A stretch of 64,000 bases of DNA. Origin: Rehmannia glutinosa. Taxonomy: Eukaryota; Streptophyta; Magnoliopsida; Lamiales; Orobanchaceae. The notes beneath the pieces are model-generated. The model saw only the letters and a program-made list of their open reading frames with translations, did no database searches and was not told the DNA's origin. Positions 23,168-35,200 of this stretch are shown piece by piece. The translations under genes were made by a program, and so were the position numbers. Location: assembly GCA_016081115.2 (NCBI GenBank), contig JABTTQ020002611.1, positions 481,279 to 545,278 on the forward strand. The letters are read 5' to 3'. How positions within the stretch are numbered: the stretch's first letter is position 1; each line of letters begins with the position of its first letter.

Positions 23168-24143
23168 TGTTCGCCAAAAATATTTGGATCATACAATGCA
23201 AGTGTAAAGTGTAGTTTATAGAATAATGGCAAGCAATGTCGTATTCTTAGGGATTGACATGTGAAACACTTAGGCTATAATAACATCGCTTTCAATTTTA
23301 TTGAAGCGACCAATTATCCAATTTTAGTAAAAATCGAAAATAACAAGAAAAATAAATAAATTTGCGAACCCCCAAGTAATTTCAACAACTACAGGAGGAG
23401 CAACCTTAGGCACATAATCTCAACATGTTTATTCAATATTAAATTCAAGTAAAGTTTTATAAACCAATTCATGAAATTTTATGTGTTCAATTCCTAAGTT
23501 AGTCTATTCCCCCTCCCGGACGGGCGCATAAACAGTGATTAATAACAAGTGTAGGTCTCGACTCGATATAATTATTATTAACTCCCAAAAGATTTATGAA
23601 TTGAATTACTCCCCATAAAACGTTGTAGGTCTCGACTCGATACACTGTTTATGTTTGAATCCGATTTTCGTCTTTGTTAGAACTCATCTCCGAATTTCGC
23701 ACTAACAAATATGACATGCAATTTATTCCGGCAAATAAAAGCAATTATAAATAAGCACTAAAATTTATAAAATAGAAAGCATGAATTAATTAAGAAAACA
23801 AATAATCATATTTAACATGAATCCATAGTTTCGATTATGCCCCTATGATCCGAAAGATATGCCAAACTTTGATTACAAACTCATTGACAAATTCAAATCA
23901 ATATTATGATATCGTCTAAGCACAAACAAGAGGTCTTAGACATTGAAAGAAAACCCCTTCTTGTCGGGATGGATTCTCCTTCCAAGCCCTCGAAGCTCTT
24001 GTGCTCCCGTAGATGCGAAAGTCTTGTGGTGTTCTTCGCGACCTAGTCTTCTTTGCTTAGAAGATCTTCGATTCTTGCATTCCTGTGTTATTTGATTTTT
24101 TTCTCTGTATGAACTTGTATATTTTCGTGCAAGCTTTGTGTCC

Positions 24144-24152
24144 CTTTTATAG
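24144..24152 (-). promoter_or_regulatory. TATA box in B 3' LTR
   Basis: Minus-strand CTATAAAAG in ATCTATAAAAGGGACAC; conserved in the other B LTR at 43097-43105. Confidence 0.5.
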
Positions 24153-24219
24153 ATGTTTGGGAGATCACTTGTAGAGTTGGAATGGTAAGCAAACTCTAAA
24201 AATACGTCGAAACAGAGTC

Positions 24220-24450
24220 CCACACGGCTGGCCGTGTGGCACCACTGGCCGTGTTTTGTGTCCTTGATTTTTCTTCGCACGCTCGTGTCATATCACACGG
24301 GCGGTGGTTCAATGTGATCCTTTACACACGGCCGTGTGACTTCACATGGTCCGCCGTGTGGGCCGACTCCATCCTCTATTTTTTCCCCTTCTTCACGGTT
24401 GTGTGGTTTGAGACCGGCATTTCCACATGGCCGTGTGAAGTATTTTTGTC
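24220..24450. repeat. Array of CACACGGCCGTGTG palindromes in B LTR
   Basis: Variants of CACACGGCCGTGTGA recur at about 24230, 24245, 24295, 24330, 24350, 24400 and 24430. The other B LTR (43170-43420) and the B interior (40105-40265) hold the same family of palindromes. Each is a perfect or near-perfect CpG-rich inverted repeat in an otherwise AT-rich setting. Confidence 0.7.
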
Positions 24451-24672
24451 CATGTTTTTCATTGTTTTGATCTTCTCTTGAATTCGTTAATCTTAGCCGG
24501 GCAGTCAACTGATATTTCTTCATTTTAAGCCGTTTCTGCAAGATTTACAAGAATACGCAGAGATCATGGTCTTTTAAGGAAACTAAGTAAAAACATTATA
24601 AATATGCATGAAAATGTACCAAATATATATCATTTTAAGCCCCGAGAATACACGTATATTTTACACACATCA

Positions 24673-25095
24673 AAATCCCCAAACTTTAACAAATTGCTTG
24701 TCCTCGAGCAAATTTAGAAAAATACAATTAGGGTAAAAGCGAACAAACACTCAAGAACACTATGAACATTAAATAACATTTGACTCCATACTCAAGGAAA
24801 CCATGTAATTCATCATCAAGAAGTCATTATTCATAAACTCGGCATAATTAATACTCTTTTGGGCACTTGACATCGCGGTTCACAAGTAAATAGTATATCA
24901 CTCTACTCTCAAAAGTGTATGGTTAGCGTTTACGCTCAAATTCAATTCGGTGAAAGTAGAACTACCATAGGCTTGCAAATCGTCTTAACATCTCTACCAC
25001 TTTTGTGTACACAACTTAAGAATCAAAAAGGACTTTTATTAGGTTGTAATGTAGGCTCTTTGGTAAGGGTAGTGAAATTTGGATTAAGTGACTTG
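24673..25095 (-). other. B 3' untranslated region and polypurine tract
   Basis: On the minus strand CATTACAACCTAATAAAAG (about 25050) is followed, just before the LTR, by GCTCGAGGACAAGCAA (about 24712-24697) and AAGTTTGGGGATTTTGATG. The 'GAGGACAAGCAA...GTTTGGGG' pair is a known landmark of Athila/Tat 3' ends, the G-run being the PPT. No coding sequence is seen. Confidence 0.65.
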
Positions 25096-26564
25096 ACTTT
25101 GATGAATGCCATGTAAAACTTAAACTAGAAAGTTGGCACCCCATTTTCCTTGTAATTTGTATTATAATAGATATGGCTGAATAAATTTGAGTCAAGTCAC
25201 TATGCCTGGAAATACAAGAAGTCAATCAAGATCAAGTGAAGACTCCGAGGAACAATCGAGTATGGGCAAAGAAGAAGAGACAAGAACTCGTTGAAGGAGT
25301 ATCGGCCGTGAAACAAATTTGTGTGAAAGGTCGGTCAAGTCAACTCAAGGAGCCAAGTCTCAAGTTGAAGTGGAGATGAGTCATCCAATGTTTGGAAGCT
25401 AACTCAAGTCACCTGGGGAATAAAATACTGCGATCAAGTCAAGACAATCGAACGAGATCCGTTGATGAAAGTCAAGAATGTTACTCGAGTAGTAACCTGT
25501 TAAAGTTGTCGAGAGAAAGTATTAGTTCGATTGTGTGCAAAAGGAACAAACCAATGGGAAGCACCGCACAAGTGTCGAAACGCCGCAATCTTTGCAAGAC
25601 ATTAAATACGAGGAAATGTCAACATCAAGGATCGCAACAAGACAAGCCAACGAACACAAGTGACTTTTGAAAATCAGCCTATCCTTTCAACGGGCGATTT
25701 TTGAAAGTTATTTAAAAAGGCTGAGGAATCACATTGAGAAAATGTTACCTTGCACACCGAGAAATCAAGCTCTATTCATCTTTCAGTAACCTCGCAAATA
25801 CTCTTAAAGTATATTCAAGCAAAATCCTCAATCCTAAATCTCGAAGGAAATCGATCCAACACCAAGTGTGAAGGAATGTCAACTTCAAACTGTTGAAGAG
25901 GAAACTTTTTAGAATCAAAAGGGTCTATTTTCCAAGGAGGATTGTAGGAAGGTTCACGGTCGAACCAATCTCAAGTTATTGGAGGGCTTCGTGATCAAAT
26001 CCAAGAAGTTTGAAATAGTGAGTCTGAATAGCAAGGCAATTTGCCCTGTGAAGAAGCCTGAGTCGGACGAGAAGCCATTTGTGTGACCAAGGCATCTCGA
26101 TCGAGTCCAAGGAGCAAGTCACCGCGTGATCAAGACTTGTCTCTAGATCGATAACCACTTTGTAAACCGATCATTACTTAGTGGATTCCTCTAGGAGTTG
26201 GAGAAGAGAGGAGTAGAAGAATTAGCCCATCTTCGAACCTCTATAATTTGCTATCCAACCGATAAATTACTAAGTGCTAAAATCAAGTGTTAAAACAAAG
26301 TTAAATCAAATTCAAGGGTGTTAAGTCTTCCACTGAAAAACTCATCATAGCCAAGTTAAGGTTTAGACTAAACAATCGAGTTATTCTATCATGACTCTAT
26401 CAAGTCCTGTTGAGTGGCTAACTTTTGATTAACTAACTTAGCTGTCCCTCAAGGACTTAGTCGTATATTAACTCTGTAATAATTTTAAAAGGACTAAAAT
26501 CAAAAAGTTGGTAAGGTTTATTCAACCCCCTTCTAAACCTTACTTACACCCCTTGGGACCTACA
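25096..26564 (+). repeat. 5' LTR of A2
   Basis: Aligns with 37086-38661 from TTTGATGAATGCCATGTAAA to CCCTTGGGACCTACA. It lacks the terminal TGTTGGGAAATTTATTG and a roughly 90-bp block after CCTCTATAA (about 26245). The TATA region reads TTATTTAAAAAGG (about 25713) in place of CACTATAAAAGGC, so its promoter may be weakened. It contains the covarying hairpin (26155-26184). Confidence 0.75.
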
Positions 26565-26566
26565 AG

Positions 26567-26580
26567 TGGTATCAGAGCGG
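26567..26580 (+). other. Primer binding site of A2
   Basis: TGGTATCAGAGCGG lies two bases after the LTR. It is the PBS complementary to initiator Met-tRNA used by most plant copia elements. Confidence 0.85.
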
Positions 26581-26691
26581 TTGGTTCATTGAGCCTTCCG
26601 CACTGGTTACCGAACTAGATCTCCAATCTTTCAAAGAAACTTTTAACACTTGCTCTTTCAAAAGTTATTTTTATTCAGCAAAGTTATTATC

Positions 26692-28560
26692 ATGGAAGCA
26701 AATTTGACACACATTCCTATGTTCACTATTGAGGAATTTGATGACTGGAAAATTCGTATGCAGGCTCATCTATCTGCTTTACATGATGAAATGTGGATAG
26801 TAATAGAGGATGGGCCACTGCAAATATTGAAAGTGAACACAACCGTAAGTAGAGCAGCATTTTGCAGAATCGATGGAGAAGAAGAAGCTGCTGAGGCAAG
26901 ACCAACCCTAGTTGAGAAACCAAGGACTGAATGGACAAACGAGGACAGAAAAAGATACAACTTGGACAATGTAGCCAAGGACATACTTTACAAAACCTTG
27001 GACAAAGCAATGTTCAACAAAGTCAAATCTTGCCAAACCGCAAAACAAATGGGATAAATTAACTTTAATTCGTGAAGGATCTCGAGAAAATTAAAGAAAA
27101 CAAATTGTCATTCTTTGTACAAAAATTTGAAAATTTTAAAATGCTTGCAGTGAAACCTTGGATCATTTGGATGCTAGAGTCATTGAAATCACAAATGAAC
27201 TATCAAAGACTTGGGAAAGAATATACACGAAGGAAATGTGTATGAAGATTAAGAGAAGCCTCCCGGTGAATGGGAAATGAAGGTCATGGCTCCGAGACAT
27301 TCAATGAACCTCACAACAACATCCAATCATGAGCTATTCTCGGACCTCAAAGCCTATGAGTTTGAGCTGAGAAGAAAAGATCAAGAGGAGACAGTTGTAC
27401 CCAAAACAGCTGCACTTATAGTCAAGGATGGAAAAAGAGCTGAAGTCAAGGAAGTCATAGACCAGGAGGAGATTGCCCTGATGGTTAAAAGATTCAACAA
27501 GTTCTTCAACAAGAACTATAAAAGAAACAAGGGTGAATCCTCCAGGAGACATTCAGCTCCCTCCAAGTCAAGGGAAGATAGGCCACCCAAGAGAGTGAAC
27601 ATCAAAAGTTGAATATCGTAGAGCCGATAACCCAAGAACGGAAAGAGATGATCAAAGAGCGAGAATCTATGTTGGAACCGCAGACAACCAGGACACTTTG
27701 CTATTATTTGTTCATATCCGAGAGTCAATAAATACAGGAATGAAGAAGAAAGAAGAATCTTCAAAGAAAGAAGACAGAAAAGAAAAAGGCTATGTTGGTT
27801 CTTTGAGATCGGGCCTTTGAGACAACTAAGTCTAAAGAAGCGGATTTCAGAGAAAGTAGTGAAGTGACTACTCGGGTGATTCGAAGAAGAAGCAATGATC
27901 CGTCTAATGGCTAAAGAACAAGATCAACGGACAAGAAGATGAGGTACACTCTAACTCATCTCACTCGATTCGAGTGATAGTGATTGTGACACACACACTT
28001 CATCACCCACTCGATCTTTGTGATTCATTAGGCAAAATGATGAAAGACTTTGAGCACATTAAATCCTCACACACACTCTTAAATGAGGAAAACAACTAGC
28101 TCAAAAGCCAAAACTCACGGTGACTAAGGAGCCGAGTATTCCGAGTCACATAGCTAATGAGAACAAAGAGTCAAGGCCGTGAGAATGCTAAACTAATAGA
28201 AGAGATAGCTGCTATAGAAAAGAGGGAAAATGATCTCAAAAATGTGATTGCATCATTTACAAAGGCATCTAAATCATTGGATGACCTTATTATGAGCCAA
28301 AAAGAGTGTGGAGATAAGACAGGCATAGGATTCAATTCTTTTGTGCACAAATAAACTCCCAGTGATTTTGGAAAAAAGATCTTCAAGTAATGAAGCATCT
28401 CAAAATCCAAAACACTATATGGTGCATCCACATTCATTCCAAAGCACAATCACAAACAAACTGGCCTTGGATATAAAGGAAAAGGAAAACAACCGATTGA
28501 GTATCTTTGAGAGGACAGTAGAGAAGAAATCCCAGAGTTCCTCGGCAAACTCCAAATAGG
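26692..28560 (+). pseudogene. gag: A2 gag
   Basis: The ATG at 26692 is chosen because MEANLTHIPMFTIEEFDDWK starts the copia Gag (UBN2-like) region 127 bp after the LTR. It continues with EWTNEDRKRYNLDNVAKD and, after frameshifts, with NHELFSDLKAYEFELRRKDQ and FNKFFNKNYKRNKGESSRRH (27330-27550). A zinc-knuckle remnant reads CWNRRQPGHFAIIC (about 27670): Cys and His are present, but the second Cys is Arg. A coiled coil (28157-28354) ends SLDDLIMSQKECGDKTGIGF, a Sirevirus-type Gag C-terminus. At least five frame breaks. Gag would form the particle that packages element RNA. Confidence 0.75.
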
Positions 28561-29790
28561 AAGTACTCTGTGAAAAATAAACAGAGCTACCAAAAACCCT
28601 AGAAATTTTATCAAAGAGACAAGCCAAGCCGATTGGAATAATGTGAAATATCCGCAAAGACCTATGGAATACAAGCCTAAATGGGAAAGATCTAGAACTC
28701 AAAGAAAGGTTATTCCAAAGGCAAAAGAGCTATCATCAGCACACATATGCACCCAGGGAAATAAGAGGCACTTTGGATCCATAGAGAAAAATAGATTAGA
28801 AATCACAGATGTTGCATATGTTGAAGGCCTCAACTTCAACCTATTAAGCATCACCAACTCTGTGACAAGGGCTACAATGTTGGATTCAATATGGGAGTGT
28901 GCCAAATTAAAGATCTTGAATCAAATGAAATAGTGCTACAAGGATCTAGACGAGGAAGAACATGTATGTGGTAGACTGGTCGACTGCCACACCAAACACC
29001 TGTCTGTTGGCGAAGAGCACAACCGAATCAAGTTGGTTGTGGCACAAGAAGCTGAGTCATCTGAATTTCAAGACAATCAACAAGCTTGCAAGGAGTCATC
29101 TTGTGGAAGGATTGCCAAAGAATGTATAAGAAAGAAAATGTATGTGATGCATGCGGATGGGAAAGCAAATCAAATCTACATTCAAGGAGAAGCCTAGTCA
29201 TTCTTCAACAAGAATATTACATTTGTTGCATATGGATTTATTTGGTCTGTTGAACCAGCCGGTATAAGTGGAAAGAAATACACCTTGGTGGTGGTGGATG
29301 ATTATTCAAGATATACATGGACAATCTTCATGTGCAAAAAGAAGGAAACATTGCGAAGTTACCTCGGTGATGAAAAGAGTTTAAAATGAAAAGAGCCAAA
29401 CCATTATAAAGATAAGGTCCGATAGAGGAACCGAGTTTGTCAATGGGATAATAACTCGATTGTGTAGAAAATGGCATTGCTCATGAGTTATCTGGCAAGA
29501 ACTCCACAAAGAGAATGGAGTAGCCGAGAGAAGGAACATAACTCTCAAGGAAGCTGCAAGGACCATGTTAGTCAAGTGGGTTGCCTAAGAGATTTCATTT
29601 GAAACCATCAATACCGCATGCTATACTCAAAATAGATGCATGATAAACAGGCAATTGACCAAGACTCCTATGAAATATGGACAGGAGAAAACCAAATATT
29701 GATACTTTAGAATATTTTGATGTAAATGCTTCATCCACAACAATGGCAAGGACAATCTAAAGGCTTTTGATGCTAAAGTGATGAAGGTAT
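28561..29790 (+). pseudogene. pol: A2 pol: protease/integrase part
   Basis: Pre-integrase region VAYVEGLNFNLLSIT (28812), then the integrase core. The first catalytic Asp is in HMDLFG (about 29228), the beta-hairpin reads SGKKYTLVVVDDYSRYTWTI (29270-29330), the second Asp is in IRSDRGTEFVNG (about 29410-29445) and the Glu is in ENGVAERRN (29511). So the DD(35)E triad residues are all still present, though in different frames. The protease active site is not recognisable. The enzyme would insert element cDNA; this copy cannot make it intact as sequenced. Confidence 0.7.
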
Positions 29791-31010
29791 CTTTTGGGAT
29801 ACTCAATGCGGAAAGCAAAGCCTATAGAGTATTGAACAAGAGGACAATGGTCACGGAGGAAGAATCTATTCATGTGGTTTTTGATGAGCCCAATGTGAAT
29901 GGAGAAGACATTGAAGAGTTAGGCGATAAGCTAAATCAACCAACTATGCGAAGAGTCCTTATGTTGAAGTCAAGAAAGAGTTATCAACCAAGATGAAGAT
30001 GAGAGAGTTGAATCTCAAAGACAACTGGAAAATCTGCGGTGAATGATGATGAAAGAGTCGCTCAAGACAACACAGTGCAAGACGGCTAAACCCAGTGATT
30101 TGCTTCAACCGATGAGAGATGGTGTGAGAACCGGATCGAGCTCGGCAACAAGCAATGTTCACTTGTTTTATTTCCCAAATAGAGCCAAAAGATGTGTCCC
30201 AAGCATTGGATGACACACATTGGATTCAAGCCATGCAAGAAGAGTGAATCGGTTTGAAAGGAACAAGGTGTGGAAATTGGTGCGATGACCAACCCATCAA
30301 AATGTTATTGGCACAAGATGGGTCTTGTAAAACAAGATGAATGAGGAAGGATCGTGGTAAGAAACAAAGCAAGATTGGTAGCCAAAAGGTATTGCCAAGA
30401 AGAGGGAATAGATTTTGATGAAACATTTGCTCTGTTGCAAGACTAGAAGCAATAAGGATGCTTCTTACCTATCTTTGCACAAAAGAACTTCATGGTACAT
30501 CGAATGGATGTGAAAAGTGCATTTTTAAATGGATTGTTGGAAGAAGAAGTTTATGTTGAGCAACCTCCAGGATTTGAGCAAAAGACCATTGGAGATAAGG
30601 TGTACAAGCTCAAGAAAGCTTTATATGGATTGAAACAAGCACCTAGAGCATGGTATGACACATTGTCTCAATTTCTAACTAGACAATGGATTCACCAAAG
30701 GCAAAGTGGACAGAACACTCTTCAGAATTCAAGATGGAGAGAGTATACGCTTGTTCAAATATATGTGGATGACATCATTTTTGGATCTACAAATAAAGAG
30801 TTGTGTGATAAGTTCTCAAACCTCATGCAAGGAAAATTTGAGATGAGCATGATGGTAGAACTAACTTTCTTTCTAGGACTTCAAGTTAAGCGGTGAAGGA
30901 TGGAACCTTCATAAGTCAAACAAAGTACACCAGAGATTTAATGAAGAAATTTGGTATGGAAGAGAAGTCCTCTGTGAAAATACCAATGAACACATCGGTC
31001 AAGATGGACA
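29791..31010 (+). pseudogene. pol: A2 pol: reverse transcriptase
   Basis: From the region before RT (VTEEESIHVVFDEPN, about 29850) into RT: EEGIDFDETFA (about 30405), RMDVKSAFLNGLLEEEVYVE (30504), YKLKKALYGLKQAPRAWYD and the catalytic QIYVDDIIFGS (YVDD at 30762-30773). It ends near FEMSMMVELTFFLGLQVK (30840-30890). The stretch 30492-30896 is the longest open part of pol. Frameshifts are present before and after. It is colinear with A3 RT (59200-60040). Confidence 0.8.
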
Positions 31011-31079
31011 TGGATGCGAGATGGTAAAGGTATAGATCAAACAAGATCTGAGCACTTATTGGATCATCGCTCTATTTAA

Positions 31080-31702
31080 TGGAAAGAAGGCCATACATCA
31101 CCTTTGCAAGAGGTGTATGTGCAAGATTTCAATCTGCACAAAGGAGAGCCACATGATGCAGACTAAGAGAATCCTAATATATTTGAAAGGATGCCAGGAA
31201 GTTGGCTTATGGTATCCAAAGGAAGGTGGATTCAAACATATTGGTTACCCGGACTAAAGAAGACTTTGGATGTATAGTTGACGGGAATAGTACTTCAGGC
31301 ACATGTCAAATGCTTGGAAACAGATTGGTTTCCTGGTTTAGCAAGAAGCAAAACTCCATAGCCACATCAACAACAAACAGTACATAGTTGCGGCAAATTT
31401 GTTGTGCCCAAGTCTTATGGATGAGACAACAACCGAGAGACTATGAAATTGAAGAAAAAGAAATTCCAATTATGTGTGATAACACAAGTGCTATTGCAAT
31501 CACTCAAAATCCTATGTTGCATTCAAGAACAAAGCACATTGATGTCACATATCATTTTATAAGAGATCATGTTGAATAGAAAGATATCATTTTGGAATAC
31601 ATCTCAACCGATAAACAGGTTGTTGACATTTTTACCAAGCCCTTATGTGAATCAAGATTTGAAGAGCTTAAGCATGAGCTAGGGTTAATTGAGCTGAGTT
31701 GA
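31080..31702 (+). pseudogene. pol: A2 pol: RNase H and pol end
   Basis: Copia RNase H motifs in several frames: CIVDGNSTSGTCQMLGNRLV (31285), WFSKKQNSIATSTT, PIMCDNTSAIAITQNP (31468), HSRTKHIDVTYHFIRDHVE (31520-31578) and the C-terminal DIFTKPLCESRFEELKHELG, stopping at TGA 31700-31702. The second RNase H acidic residue lies in the damaged TSTTNST stretch. It removes the RNA strand during reverse transcription. Confidence 0.75.
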
Positions 31703-32267
31703 CACTAAGAAGACTCAATGAGAAGAGATGGAACGTGAAAAGATGAAAATAAAACAAATCTCATAAATCACCAAGTGAATCACCATATTGGAAAGTCGGT
31801 TGTATCGAGTTACCTGGACAAACGGTGAGTTGCTTAATGAAAGGAGAGAAAGTGAGTTAAGTCACGTTTGACATAAGTTGAGTCATTTATGAGCTAAGTG
31901 CCAAATCGCGATCGTTTTTAATGAGCGGGAATGTTGTTAAGGATGACATCGGCGTAATAATGACGAAAGTACTGATCAAAAGCCGCACAAGATAAGCATA
32001 TGATTGGATATAAATGCTTCCGCATTAAATGCGAGCAATTAAATGCGTATGACGTGCTAAACTGAGCCGTTGATCTTGATCAAATTTCAAAATCCAAAAA
32101 CACGTCCTTTTGTAACCCTTAAATACTCACTCTTGATTTTTCTCTCTCTCTCTCATACTCAAAACTTTTCATCTTCAAAGCGAGAAGCAAGCAAATCCTT
32201 TTCTCTCAAAAACCCTATGAGTTCACAAGAAGGTTTATCAAGTTTTATTCGGTAAAACTCTCTAAAA
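31703..32267 (+). promoter_or_regulatory. Non-coding gap before ORF3 with putative internal promoter
   Basis: 565 bp without ORFs, conserved in layout with 60651-61195 in A3. Shared items are GAGCGGGAAT, GTCGGCGTAAT-like, GCATATGATTGGATATAAATG (31996-32016 here), then TTAAATACTC (A3: CATATAAACC), and a CT-rich patch TTTTTCTCTCTCTCTC (32139-32154). ORF3 starts 115 bp later. TATA plus pyrimidine patch is the usual plant core promoter layout, so ORF3 may have its own transcript. This is inference. Confidence 0.4.
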
Positions 32268-35200
32268 ATGGCACCAAAACTCGATTTTGTTAAGTTATCG
32301 AAGCAAATCCACTGGATCGACTATGGATTTGAAGGAATGATAAAGCAGGTTAGATGAAACTCTAATAAAGAAGATAGCTGATATCTTTGGAAAAGTCGAG
32401 TCTCGGGCCTTTTCTAACGATAGAATACTCGATGACCAAAATCGAAGAGGTGGCACATTTCTATGTAAATGCTTTGAGGTGCAGACGAAGGAATCAAGTC
32501 CTCCGTCCACCGCAAGGACATCATGATCACTTTGCTAAGGACCTTGTGGAGCACTTTGTTTTTCTTTGCCGTTTGAGGGCATGACGAAAATCTACAAAGC
32601 GATGTGGACTTGGCTGCTGCGTGGAAAGAAGTAGCCAAACCGAGAGTGTCTTTGTGAAAGTAGTCTACACGGTGACAAGAAGTTGATGAAGGGCGACTAT
32701 CACAAGCTGATGGATGTTGCCTCAAAATGTGTGGACATGAAGTCGGAAGCTTCAACCACTATCAAAGACTAAGCCGATCATCATGGCTGCGATCATACAA
32801 GGAAAGAAAGTTAACTGGGCTGAGTTCGTGTACAACAGACTCTGCCAGAACGTTGTGAATAAATCTTTCAAGGAAGATGGATCCTTTGGAGGATCACTTG
32901 GCTATGGCCTAGTTATTGGGCATTTGATGGAAGCGAAGGGCATTCCCCTTCAACATGGAAAGCCCTTCCATGTAAACAAGAAGATGTTCAGGGCTAACCT
33001 TTCAGGAGCCTAGAAGAGAGCCCATGCGAAGAGGGCGGATACAAGTGAGGGGAATCAGTGACCCCCGAGGACACGATTGTGTCCTCCCTCCCAAGAAGAA
33101 AGATGCAAGAAGAAGGCTGCCCCCGCAAACAAAGTCAATGGACGCCCGCTGCCCTGCCGGTGAGTCACTGCCCGAGCGTAGCCGTGTCTCTTGCCCCTCC
33201 CGAGAGGTGGAGAAGGAAGCCCAAATACCTTCTCGACCATAAGAAAGAAGAGGATCGCAAGCCTAGAAAGGCAGCTCCATCTAAGAAAGATGCTCGGCCC
33301 CGCCGCCAAGGAACTGAAAAAGAGGAATCGAACCTTAAACTCCTCTAGTTAAAACCAAGAGAAGGAAGAGAATCTCCAAGTCGTCGAGCTTGAAAAGACA
33401 GATGAGTGCGCTACTCGGCCTAGAGAAAACCTCTAAGCTCAGCGACATTGAGGAAGTGCGGTCTCCGAAATAATCGATGAAAGCGCAAGTCTCTTCAAGG
33501 CGTCAGCGAGAGGCACCCGAAAGACCTACTGTGGAGAGGACAAGCGAGGATAAAAAAGCGGTGAGACAATGAATCTCGATTGAAAATGTTGTCTCTCCGC
33601 TCCGGATCTTTCTTGAAGGTGAAGAGCAAAAAGCATGCTACCTTCCATTCTAGAAAAGGAAGGACAAGAACAAGATGAGCGATGATGATGTCATCATGTA
33701 TTCTCCAATATATCCGGACATCCAAAGACCGTCACGAATGGAGGCGTGTAAGTTAAGTCACTCAAGGGTGCAATTTGAACGCCCGAGTTCATAGAAGAAG
33801 AGGAGGAATTGGTTCAAATTTCTCGGCATCACCAAGGTGATTAAGGCCCTTGATGAAGATAATTACTTGAATATCTTACAAATCGTCAAGGAGAATGAAC
33901 AGCCAAAGTAGTGAAGAAGCGAAGCTCGTGAGAAAGCCAATATATGTACCCTCACTAGAACTGGAACATACGCATCCTCATTTATATGTGTTGTCGAGAT
34001 CGATGAAGACTTGGATCCCATGGTCGCAATGAAAAAGTTTGATATGCGGCAAGCTCTAAGGGACTCGGCTAATGCATGAGCGGCGATTGATGGAAGGACC
34101 ATGAGAGTCTTCAAAATCTCTCCGGAGATAGACCGTTGGGAGTGGTGCAGCGATTGCCACTTTGTTATTGCTACGACCACGTCCCTAGTACACTCGGAAG
34201 ATGGGTCCAAGGGACTTTGCAATGAGGCGGGAATTTGGGCACCCAAGTTGAGCCAACCCCTCATCAAGGTGTGTTACCACCGCCCCCTACGGTGAGCACT
34301 CAATGGAAGCATCCGGAGTTTGGAGAAGAGTGACCCCATCGTCAGTCACTCGGTGTGCCACCGGTGGAAACTCACTCCACTACAAAGGGTCGGAGGATGC
34401 TGCAGACGACTCCACATTGCGAGAAAGGAGGCAAAGTTGAAAAAGAAAAAGAACTACAAACAGATCGACACCTTGTGGCTCGGACGGTTGAGTCATTTAC
34501 GGCTAAAGTGCCAAGCGCTGCAGGGCCGAGGACGCGCCGGTGCGATCGAGGCACGGGTTTGAAATGCCCCGGGAGTTAACACTGGGCGGCCGAAAGTGCA
34601 ATCCAAAGGGTTGAGACTCCTTCGGATGCCATGGTCCAAGACCCCGAGACAAGCGCATCTGTCGAATGGAATGTAGAAGGCCTTCTGCAGATTGAGACCG
34701 CTAAAGGTATTGAAGGCCCGATGGAGGTTGACTCTTCTCTCGGGTAAAGTGAAAGGAATGCGAGAACATCCCTCCCTGTTCACATTGAAGAATCCGAGAA
34801 GGAGATTAGTGCACTTCATGATTCCCAAGATAACCCCGATATATCGTTTTGGGATCGAAGATGAAGCCGAGTCCACCGTTGCACATCACAAGGACCCACT
34901 TGAGGATGTTCTTCCGCATGAGCGAGTCGATCAAGTTTCAAAGCCGCTCATCAAACATTCAAATTTGATGATGAACCAAGCTCGCAGTTTCATCATCATC
35001 CAATGATCTTGATGATACTGGTGAGGATAAGTCTACTCAAATGGAAAAACCTATCGAGGCCGATGAAGTTAAGGCAGTGAGGCCCGATACCAATGGCAAA
35101 ACAATCAATCGCCCCAATCGCAACAACTTCAACGTGCAAGGCTACGAGCTACATCGGTGACCACCTCGCACACAATATCTCACGTGCGAGATGATGCATT

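Larger units (their letters stand above)
23168..24672 (-). repeat. 3' LTR of element B
   Basis: On plus it starts TGTTCGCCAAAAATATTTGG and ends CGTATATTTTACACACATCA. It matches 42119-43654 along its length, including GTCTCGACTCGATA and the CACGGCCGTGTG cluster. The PPT lies on its high-coordinate side, making it the 3' LTR of a minus-strand element. It bears a TATA box and an array of CG-rich palindromes (24220-24450). Confidence 0.75.
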
